64,000 bases of DNA, taken from contig NZ_CP081966.1 in NCBI RefSeq assembly GCF_019823065.1, positions 5,859,501-5,923,500 on the forward strand, given 5' to 3'. Source of the stretch: Pseudomonas mosselii. GTDB taxonomy: Bacteria; Pseudomonadota; Gammaproteobacteria; Pseudomonadales; Pseudomonadaceae. A model generated the notes under the pieces. It was not told where the DNA came from. It saw nothing but the letters and a program-made list of their open reading frames with translations, and made no database searches. A program made the translations under genes and the position numbers. Positions 61,374 through 64,000 of this stretch are shown here, one piece after another (positions within the stretch are counted from its first letter, which is position 1; each line of letters opens with the position of its first letter).

Positions 61374-63593
61374 GTGTCCGACGTCATCCTGCGCCTTGCC
61401 CTGCCCTCGCCCCTGCGTCGCCTGTTCGACTACCGGGCGCCCGCGAGCATGGCGCGCCAGGCACTGACGCCCGGCATGCGCATCCGCGTGCCATTCGGCC
61501 GCCGCGAGATGATCGGCGTGCTGGTGGAGATCGCCACGCACAGCGAAGTCCCCGCCGACAAGCTCAAGCCGGCCAGCGCCCTGCTCGACCCGGTTTCGCC
61601 CGTGCCACCCGCACTGTTCAAGCTGTGCCTGTGGACGGCGCAGTACTACCAGCACAGCCTGGGCGACACCTTGAGCTGGGCCCTGCCGACCCTGCTGCGC
61701 CAAGGCGAGCCGGCCGAGGCGCGCCAGGAGCGTTTCTGGCACGTCGCCCCCGGGGCACGCCTGGAGGATCCGCGCATCGCCCGCGCCCCGCGCCAGCGCG
61801 ATGCCCTCAAGACCCTGTCGCAGCACCCCCATGGCGTAGCCCACAGCCTGTTGAGCAAGCTGGGCCTGAACAAGGACAGCCTCGACCTGCTGCTGGCCAA
61901 GGAGCTGGTGAGCGTCGAAGTCCGCCGCCACCTGCCCGCCGCGCGCCACGAGCACTGGCTGGCCCAACCGGAGCTGCCGCTCAACGAGGAGCAGCGCGCG
62001 GCGTTCGAGGCGGTGCGCGCGGGCTTCGGCGCCTTCCACGCCTACCTGCTGGCCGGGGTCACCGGCAGCGGCAAGACCGAGGTGTACCTGCAGCTTATTC
62101 GCGAAACCCTCGAAGCCGGCAAGCAGGCGCTGATCCTGATCCCCGAGATCAACCTCGGCCCGCAGACCCTGCAACGCTTCGAGCAGCGCTTCAACGCCCG
62201 CATCGCCCTGCTGCACTCGGCGGTGGGCGACCGCGAACGCCTGGACGCCTGGCTGGCGGCCCGCGATGGTGACGCCGACATCATCATCGGCACCCGCTCG
62301 GCGCTGTTCACGCCGATGAAGAACCCGGGCCTGATCATCATCGACGAGGAACACGACGGTTCCTATAAACAGCAGGAAGGCCTGCGCTATCACGCCCGCG
62401 ACCTGGCCGTGGTCCGCGCCCACCAGGAGAACATCCCGATCCTGCTGGGCTCGGCCACGCCGTCGCTGGAAAGCCTGCACAACGCCCACAGCGGCCGCTA
62501 CGGCCTGCTGCGCATGAACCAGCGCGCCGGTGGCGCCAAGGCACCACGTTTCCTGCGCCTGGACGTACGCAGCCTGCCATTGGACAGCGGCATCAGCGGC
62601 CCGCTGCAACAGGCCATCCGCCAGACCCTGGAGGCTGGCCAGCAGGTGCTGGTGTTCCTCAACCGCCGCGGTTTCGCCCCGACGCTGCTGTGCCACGACT
62701 GCGGCTGGCTCTCCGAGTGCCCGCGCTGCGATGCGCGCATGACCGTGCACCAGCGTTCCGCCGTGCTGCGCTGCCACCACTGCGGCTATGACGAACGCCT
62801 GCCGTTGCAGTGCCCGCAGTGCGCCCACGTCGACTTGCGTCCGGTGGGGGCCGGCACCGAGCGCGCCGAAGAGCGGCTCAAGGTGCTGTTCCCCGACTAC
62901 CCGACCCTGCGCGTGGACCGCGACAGCACCTCGCGCAAGGACGCCATGCACAACCTGTTCGCCACCATCCAGCGCGGTCAACCGAGCATCCTGGTCGGCA
63001 CCCAGATGCTGGCCAAGGGGCACCACTTCCCCCGCGTCACCCTGGTGGCGATTCTTGATGCCGATGGCGGGCTGTTCTCCGGCGACTTCCGCGCCAGCGA
63101 GCGCATGGCCCAGCTGATCGTCCAGGTTGCCGGTCGCGCCGGACGCGCCGAAGAGCCGGGCAAGGTCATCGTGCAGACCCACCTGGCCGACCATCCGCTG
63201 CTGGTGCAACTGACCGAGCAGGGCTACTTCGCTTTCGCCGAGCAGGCCCTGAGCGAACGTCGCGCCGCCGGTCTGCCGCCGTTCGCCCACCTGGCCCTGC
63301 TGCGTGCGGATGCGCACAAGCCGGGCCAGGCCGAGGGCTTCCTCGACGAAGCCTGCGCCGCCGCCGAGCGGGTCATGGCCGAACAAGGCCTGCATGGCAT
63401 CGAGCTGCTCGGCCCGGTCCCGGCGCCCATGGAACGACGGGCGGGCCGCTTCCGCGCGCAACTATTGCTCCAGGCCAATGCCCGGGCTCAGCTGCATCGA
63501 CTGATCAGTGCCTGGTTGCTAGTGTTGGAGCAAATGCCATCGGGGCGGCAGGTGCGCTGGTCGCTGGATGTGGATCCGGTGGACCTGTACTGA
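61374..63593 (+). CDS. priA: Primosomal replication restart helicase PriA
   Basis: A 739-residue 3'-5' helicase that restarts stalled forks. It has an N-terminal DNA-binding domain (MSDVILRLALPSPLRRLFDY start), Walker A GVTGSGKTEVY, the DEEH box IIIDEEHDGSY, and a zinc module with paired cysteines (CHDCGWLSECPRC and CHHCGYDERLPLQCPQC). Helicase motif VAGRAGRAEEPG follows. The GTG at 61374 gives the family N-terminus and a length equal to that of P. aeruginosa PriA as I recall it; a GTG nine codons upstream is less likely. Confidence 0.95.
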   Translation: MSDVILRLALPSPLRRLFDYRAPASMARQALTPGMRIRVPFGRREMIGVLVEIATHSEVPADKLKPASALLDPVSPVPPALFKLCLWTAQYYQHSLGDTLSWALPTLLRQGEPAEARQERFWHVAPGARLEDPRIARAPRQRDALKTLSQHPHGVAHSLLSKLGLNKDSLDLLLAKELVSVEVRRHLPAARHEHWLAQPELPLNEEQRAAFEAVRAGFGAFHAYLLAGVTGSGKTEVYLQLIRETLEAGKQALILIPEINLGPQTLQRFEQRFNARIALLHSAVGDRERLDAWLAARDGDADIIIGTRSALFTPMKNPGLIIIDEEHDGSYKQQEGLRYHARDLAVVRAHQENIPILLGSATPSLESLHNAHSGRYGLLRMNQRAGGAKAPRFLRLDVRSLPLDSGISGPLQQAIRQTLEAGQQVLVFLNRRGFAPTLLCHDCGWLSECPRCDARMTVHQRSAVLRCHHCGYDERLPLQCPQCAHVDLRPVGAGTERAEERLKVLFPDYPTLRVDRDSTSRKDAMHNLFATIQRGQPSILVGTQMLAKGHHFPRVTLVAILDADGGLFSGDFRASERMAQLIVQVAGRAGRAEEPGKVIVQTHLADHPLLVQLTEQGYFAFAEQALSERRAAGLPPFAHLALLRADAHKPGQAEGFLDEACAAAERVMAEQGLHGIELLGPVPAPMERRAGRFRAQLLLQANARAQLHRLISAWLLVLEQMPSGRQVRWSLDVDPVDLY

Positions 63594-63609
63594 CTGCTTC
63601 AAGGTTACC

Positions 63610-63640
63610 GTGGGAGCTGGCTTGCCCCGCTATGACAGTG
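63610..63640 (+). repeat. Single REP unit between priA and argS
   Basis: GTGGGAGCTGGCTTGCCCCG with a TATGACAG tail is one unpaired REP unit of the GCGGGCTTGCCCCGC type, in the 154-bp gap between priA and argS. No inverted partner is seen close by. Confidence 0.65.
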
Positions 63641-63747
63641 GCCTGGCCCCAAAAGGTTGGCAACCCGTCCCCGGCAACGGATAATGCCCAGTTTTTCCAC
63701 CTGCGCATCGAAGCGCTCACCGCGCTTGCGGTCGAAAAGAGAATCCC

Positions 63748-64000
63748 ATGAAAGACACCATTCGCCAGCTGATCCAGCAAGCCCTCACCCAACTCGTCAC
63801 CGACGGTGTGCTGCCTGAAGGGCTGACGCCGGCGATCCAGGTGGAAAACGCCCGGGACAAGACCCACGGCGACTTCGCCAGCAACATCGCCATGATGCTG
63901 GCCAAGCCGGCCGGCATGAAGCCGCGCGACCTGGCCGAAAAACTCATCGCCAGGCTGCCGGCCAGCCCCGACATCACCAAGGTCGAGATCGCCGGCCCCG
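63748..64000 (+). CDS. argS: Arginyl-tRNA synthetase, N-terminal part (cut by window edge)
   Basis: The ATG at 63748 opens a frame that runs off the right edge. The first 84 residues ([17 protein letters not shown], then [20 protein letters not shown] and [14 protein letters not shown]) match the N-terminal additional domain of ArgS, which binds the D-loop of tRNA-Arg. The start is preceded by AAGAGA. Its place after priA agrees with other pseudomonads. The catalytic domain lies outside the window. Confidence 0.93.
   Translation, partial: MKDTIRQLIQQALTQLVTDGVLPEGLTPAIQVENARDKTHGDFASNIAMMLAKPAGMKPRDLAEKLIARLPASPDITKVEIAGP

Overview
The window is 64 kb of a high-GC gammaproteobacterial chromosome. 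Gene content, gene order and the many inverted pairs of short REP-type repeats place it in the Pseudomonas putida group. It is mostly core genome: about 50 protein genes tightly packed on both strands, with no rRNA, tRNA, CRISPR array, prophage or insertion sequence that I could recognise.

Layout. 1-7.8 kb: a gene tail, the transporter gene rarD, a GcvR-type ACT-domain regulator, malate synthase glcB, a stand-alone receiver protein, and a CBS/DUF294 protein coupled to a DnaQ-like exonuclease. 8-13.4 kb: an iron-uptake locus with a FecI-type sigma factor, a FecR-type regulator, a TonB-dependent siderophore receptor, a PepSY membrane protein and a 58-residue membrane protein. 13.5-16.2 kb: one large accessory gene resembling the dermonecrotic-toxin-like (DUF6543) proteins of pseudomonads. 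16.2-23.2 kb: a seven-gene minus-strand LPS inner-core operon (waaF, waaC, waaG, waaP and three more kinase-fold genes) with abutting or overlapping genes. 23.4-36 kb: glnE, then divergently aceE-aceF, the c-di-GMP phosphodiesterase dipA, msrA and a GST. 35.6-39.3 kb: creB-creC-creD. 39.4-42.5 kb: a retropepsin-like protein, a PlsC-type acyltransferase, a BOF-domain protein and hemE. 42.7-56 kb: a minus-strand series of gltD, gltB, a DamX-like protein, aroB, aroK and a compact pilMNOPQ block. 56.2-64 kb: ponA, malic enzyme, a secreted nuclease, rpmE, priA and the start of argS.

How it works together. Central carbon and nitrogen metabolism dominate: glyoxylate shunt (glcB), pyruvate dehydrogenase (aceEF), malic enzyme, glutamate synthase (gltBD) and control of glutamine synthetase (glnE). 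The glcB and aceE upstream regions carry the same inverted half-sites, TGTAGT and ACTACA, with different linkers: 3 bp at aceE, where there are two sites, and 14 bp at glcB. This matches the two site types published for the KDPG-responsive regulator RccR in Pseudomonas fluorescens, so the window appears to hold both arms of that carbon switch. The same two upstream regions also share a second palindrome of the form ATGCGACCAA-GTCGCA that I cannot assign.

The least explained items are the DUF6543-like gene beside the LPS kinases, the shared palindrome, two perfect DnaA boxes behind rarD, an rpmE terminator lying inside the signal-peptide codons of the next gene, a PilO-PilP fusion, and a LPS kinase homologue lacking the catalytic aspartate. 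Boundaries and motifs were read by eye. Functions come from recognised family motifs and remembered synteny, without database searches.
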